Source of the DNA: Chrysomallon squamiferum
Lineage: Eukaryota > Mollusca > Gastropoda > Neomphalida > Peltospiridae
NCBI GenBank assembly: GCA_012295275.1
Contig: CM022668.1
Coordinates: 11,878,022-11,888,021 of the forward strand
Direction of reading: 5' to 3'
DNA length: 10,000 nt
The notes beneath the pieces were generated by a model. That model was not told the origin of the DNA. It did not search any database and saw only the letters and a program-made list of their open reading frames with translations. Below are positions 6,871-10,000 of the stretch, piece after piece (position 1 is the stretch's first letter; every line of letters begins with the position of its first letter). A program made the position numbers and the translations under genes.

Positions 6871-8330
6871 AAAACAAAAATCAATGTAATCAACAATGTT
6901 AAAAATAAAATATAAATATCATACTAATGGTATTGGATATATTGAAAATGACCATAAAATGCTAACAACAACAATAAAATATTAATATAACATAAAAATA
7001 AAAAAATAAATATAATAAAAAAACTCATGAGTAAATGATGTAGATAATCTAACCAACAATAACAATTAAAAATATAATAATAATATATTATTACAGTTAT
7101 TTGATATTTCACAGGTGAAAACATTCTTACAATTAACAAGTTATCAGCAACAACAATTAAAAATATAATATTAATACACTGTTTATATTTGACAGGTCTA
7201 AATGAATTACAGTCTATGGATTACTTACCAATAACAATAAATAATAAAATATTAATACAGTACAATAGTTACCAGTTATTTGACAGATGAAAATGATGTT
7301 ACAATTAAAAACTTACCAACAACAACTAAACATATAATATTAATACACTAGTATAGTTAGTTCATATTTGACAGGTGTAAATGATTTTGCAATCTATTAA
7401 TTTCTTATCAGTAACAATTAAAAATAAAATATTAATACAGTACTATAGATACTGAATATTTGGCAGATGAAAATGATGTCACAGTCAACAACAACCTACC
7501 AACAACCACATTTACAAATACAATATTAACAGTAATATTTTATTAACAATAAATAATAATAGTATAGTAACATTTCCAACAAGAAAAACAATCAAAAATA
7601 AAATAAAAAGATTATTAGTAAATATTTTGGCATATGAAAATGATATTGCAACAGTTAACTTAACAAGAACAACAAATCAAAATAAAATATTAATGTAATG
7701 CTTTAGAATTAGGGAGGAAAAAGAAAAGAAAAAACAACAGATGAAAATGGTATTACATAGGTAACAATGAATAAAATCAAAATTTTAATATAATATTGCT
7801 ACGAGTTACTTGAATCAAGAAATTCCCCCAGGTGAAAATGATATTAACAGGTTACTTAGTACCAATTAAAAATAAAATATTAATGTAATGCTATAGTAAC
7901 AGAAAAAAGATAGGTGAAAATATTATGCAGACTTAACAGAAATTTAAAATATAACACTATAGTAAGAGAAAAAAGATAGGTGAAAATATTATGTAAACTT
8001 AACAGAAATTTAAAATATAACACTATAGTAACAGAAAAAAGTTAGGTGAAAATATTATGTAAACTAAATAGCAATTTAAAATATAATACTATGGTAACAG
8101 AAAAAAGATAGGTGAAAATGATATTACACAGGCAACTTAACAACAATTAAAAATAAAATATTAATATAATACTTTAGTAATAGAAGAAAAAATGTGAAAA
8201 TAATATTACACGTTATAGTTAATAATTAAATAGAAACAGTTAAAAAATTTATATTGATAATGATAACTTATTAACAATTTATTAAAAAGAAAATACATAT
8301 TTTCGCAGGGTGAAAATAATAAAACAATGA
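6871..8330 (+). repeat. long degenerate tandem array, period ~80-92 bp
   Basis: A recurring unit is visible: TTTGACAGGTGAAAATGATG, then TTACAATTAACAACTTACC, AACAACAATTAAAAATAAAA and TATTAATACAGTACTATAGT. The GGTGAAAA-like anchor occurs near 7114, 7195, 7286, 7374, 7466, 7634, 7739, 7831, 7913, 8111, 8194 and 8309. Spacings are mainly 81-92 bp, with one double-length gap over a decayed copy near 7550. Weaker copies lie at about 6951 and 7026, and an isolated GACAGGTGAAAATGATG copy lies at 8474. The start and end are estimates. It has no coding potential. Confidence 0.75.
7891..8109 (+). repeat. nested 66-bp tandem repeat, three full units
   Basis: Three nearly identical 66-bp units at 7912-7977, 7978-8043 and 8044-8109 are preceded by a partial unit at 7891-7911 (CTATAGTAACAGAAAAAAGA followed by T). 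Each reads AGGTGAAAATATTATGTAAA, CTTAACAGAAATTTAAAATA, then TAACACTATAGTAACAGAAA and AAAGAT. They lie inside the older 80-92 bp array and share its AGGTGAAAAT and CTATAGTAAC boxes. They look like a recent local amplification of a shortened unit. Confidence 0.95.
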
Positions 8331-8858
8331 TTTGGCTGACCACAATAACTGATCAAAGAAAAAATTATTTTAGTTAAACTGAACTGTAATGATGAAAATT
8401 CTGTATCTTGTTAACACCACCCTTTGATTTGAGATGAAACATTAACTGCTTATTATGGTTGTCAAACAGACTTGACAGGTGAAAATGATGTTACAATAGG
8501 TAATTTACAGGTGGGATATTGCTCTGTATTTATATACCTTGCTTTTATCGACGTTACCATAGCAATGGACAAATTGCAATAGCTTTGATATTTGTGTTTC
8601 GTGTTGTGTATGTGTGCGTGTTTGAAATATTGATTTTTCGTTGTCGTTCATTTTGTGTGAGCTTTTATATTATTTATTTATTCTATATGAAATATAATAT
8701 GTTAATGGCCAGTTTTTTTGTTTTTTGTTGTTATTGTTTTGTTTTTTTATTTATTCCAAGGTCAGATTGTTAATTGAATGATTGATCTAATAAAATGTCA
8801 ATCAGAAAATATTTAATGATAATGACAGTTCATTTTGAAAAAATGTTGTATTTAAATT
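8331..8858. other. unassigned sequence right of the A-rich array
   Basis: Composition returns to mixed and then T-rich. A leftover copy of the array anchor lies at 8474-8490. A plus-strand frame at 8519-8773 (84 codons) is hydrophobic and rich in Phe, Tyr, Ile and Cys, as expected from T-rich DNA. It has no recognisable domain and is not called as a gene. Confidence 0.45.
8553..8566 (+). promoter_or_regulatory. candidate RFX X-box motif
   Basis: The sequence is GTTACCATAGCAAT. Against the known X-box consensus GTNRCC, 0-3 nt spacer, RGYAAC, the left half is perfect, the spacer is AT, and the right half AGCAAT differs only in the last base. It is a better match than the motif at 1529. No promoter or ciliary gene is visible in the window, so function is speculative. 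Confidence 0.3.
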
Positions 8859-8876
8859 TATATATATATATATATA
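8859..8876 (+). repeat. (TA)9 microsatellite
   Basis: Nine TA copies preceded by TTTAAATT. The short minus-strand frame across it has no protein-like features. Confidence 0.93.
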
Positions 8877-9138
8877 ATGGAATAATAATTAACATGTGAT
8901 AAGTCATTGTATGGCAGTCTAAATACAGAATTTTATTTTGGAAATATAGTTGTTTTTTAATGGGCAAATTTAATTGTGAAATGTCAGAATAAAATGTTTT
9001 CCTGGATTTGAAGCAAATATCTCGTAAAGAATAATTGGAAATTTTTGTCAATTTTTCAAAATTCTGTTTAATTTTGTAATATCTTAATTATTGATATCAT
9101 AATTATCAATATTGTCATTTTTATTTAATTTTTCTCTT

Positions 9139-9140
<2 letters not shown>
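8877..9140. other. unassigned AT-rich sequence
   Basis: No gene, RNA or repeat family is recognised. It contains small AT palindromes such as ATTGATATCATAATTATCAAT near 9090. Confidence 0.45.

Positions 9141-9225
<85 letters not shown>
9141..9225 (+). repeat. (CT)42 microsatellite
   Basis: Forty-two uninterrupted CT copies (purine-rich on the minus strand) make this the longest perfect dinucleotide run in the window. Pyrimidine-rich sequence continues to about 9290. The minus-strand Arg-Glu frame is a repeat artefact. Confidence 0.98.
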
Positions 9226-9227
<2 letters not shown>

Positions 9228-9414
9228 GTAGCTCTAGTTCTGTCTTGCCATCTTTCTCTCCTTTTTTACTATTACTTTTTCTCTGTTTCTGGTTATTTAT
9301 TTTAATTTTTAATTTTTTATATTTTTTAGTATAATCTCTAATTAATATCAAGACTTTAACTAAATCCTGCATAAACATTACTTACTATCCACTTACTTTT
9401 ATAAGCACACTTAC

Positions 9415-9595
9415 CTTGAATTATTTCTGAGCCTGTAAAACACAAGCTGTAGAAAATTCTCAAATAAAGGATTAAAATAACAAAGTGAGAACATGCACTG
9501 TTGTGATTCCTGTATGTGATATCTCCTCTGTTGTATTCAAATATGTACCACAAGGTGGTTGGAAGAGCCAGACATCTCAATGTCCTTTTACTCAT
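9415..9595 (-). other. weak candidate coding exon ending at a splice donor
   Basis: No protein family is recognised. On the minus strand an ATG at 9595 (A at -3) opens a frame of about 60 codons that stays open to CAAG followed by GTAAGTG, a consensus animal 5' splice site (intron would start at 9414). The predicted start is MSKRTLRCLALPTTLWYIFE. Inside it, TTTTACAG ending at 9433 is acceptor-like and would define an 18-nt microexon at 9415-9432; TTCTACAG ending at 9447 would define a 32-nt exon. The stretch is visibly less AT-rich than its flanks. The plus strand is also open for over 40 codons here, which weakens the coding case. It could instead be a conserved non-coding element or transposon fragment. 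Confidence 0.12.
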
Positions 9596-9824
9596 ATTGT
9601 ACAGAGAGACCAGGAATTTTTTATTTTATTTTATTTTTTCCTTCTACTTAAGTTTTATTTTATTCTGTGCTTGAAGAAGGGAAAAGGATTGAGGTATTAT
9701 ATATATACTCTGAATTTGTGTTATTAATGGATTGTATATTTTATTATATTATGGACAAGTTGGTGTAGGTAATTTTATAGTTTTTGTATGAAGAAAATCC
9801 TTAGAACATTTCCATTACACACAG

Positions 9825-9826
<2 letters not shown>
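9596..9826. other. unassigned T-rich sequence
   Basis: TTTTA-rich at 9618-9660 and AT-rich after that. No gene is seen. Confidence 0.5.
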
Positions 9827-9890
<64 letters not shown>

Positions 9891-9910
9891 CATCTCTCTC
9901 TCTCTCTCTC
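9827..9910 (+). repeat. (TC)29 and (TC)9 microsatellite split by TATATACA
   Basis: (TC)29 at 9827-9884 and (TC)9 at 9893-9910 are separated by a short TATATACA-like insert. A second TATATAA string follows at 9911. The repeated TCTCTATATA junction suggests a short internal duplication. The remaining sequence to 10000 is ACA/AT-rich with no gene. Confidence 0.96.
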
Positions 9911-10000
9911 TATATAAACACATACAAACATAAACACAGGGATGTTTTACCGAATTGTTTTATTGTACACTAGAAATAGAAGCTACAAATAATTAATACT

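Noticed and set aside
8519-8773. 84-codon hydrophobic plus-strand frame that could suggest a membrane protein
   Set aside because: Phe/Tyr/Ile/Cys richness is expected from T- and TG-rich DNA, and no motif, splice site or domain supports it.

Overview
This window looks like non-coding DNA from an animal nuclear genome. It is strongly AT-rich and has no gene that can be supported with confidence. It holds many long microsatellites: (AG)n/(CT)n runs of 22 to 42 copies, (TG)n, (CA)n, (TA)n, a 27-copy (TTA)n, AGT/ACT triplets and several 15-28 nt homopolymers. There is no operon-like packing, no tRNA or rRNA signature, and no reading frame that looks like protein outside simple repeats. The texture (TG-AG compound microsatellites, long GA tracts, degenerate AT-rich minisatellites) resembles intergenic or intronic DNA of a lophotrochozoan, perhaps a cephalopod such as an octopus. 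That assignment is an impression from composition only.

Layout. 1-279 is the most complex-looking unassigned sequence at the left end. 280-1363 is a run of T-rich and triplet repeats. It includes an (AGT)n block and a downstream (ACT)n block that are complementary and could fold together. 1364-1722 is unassigned and contains an RFX X-box-like palindrome. 1723-1985 is a TG/AG compound microsatellite that decays into a long purine tract. 1986-3396 is AT-rich, with a degenerate ~105-130 bp tandem repeat (about 2297-2684), small duplications and CA/TA/TG/AG microsatellites. 3397-3955 is a diverged ~175-193 bp tandem repeat whose first two units keep a hairpin. 4001-4198 is a GA polypurine tract ending in a G-quadruplex-type block.

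4379-5193 is the clearest structure: a 72-bp minisatellite of ten recognisable units plus decayed leading copies, most units carrying a short hairpin. 5242-6213 is a run of T20, TTTTA/TTTCA pentamers, (AT)13, (ATT)n, TTTTAA hexamers and (TTA)27. 6871-8330 is a long, decayed ~80-92 bp tandem array on an A-rich strand, with a younger 66-bp sub-array inside it (7891-8109). 8331-9140 is unassigned, with a second X-box-like motif. (CT)42 and (TC)29 blocks lie near the right end. Between them, 9415-9595 on the minus strand is a small, less AT-rich stretch that stays open up to a consensus splice donor. It is the only exon candidate, and a weak one.

No set of genes works together here. The most notable observation is that four different minisatellite-like arrays, in different states of decay and homogenisation, sit within about 6 kb. 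No previously undescribed gene system could be supported.
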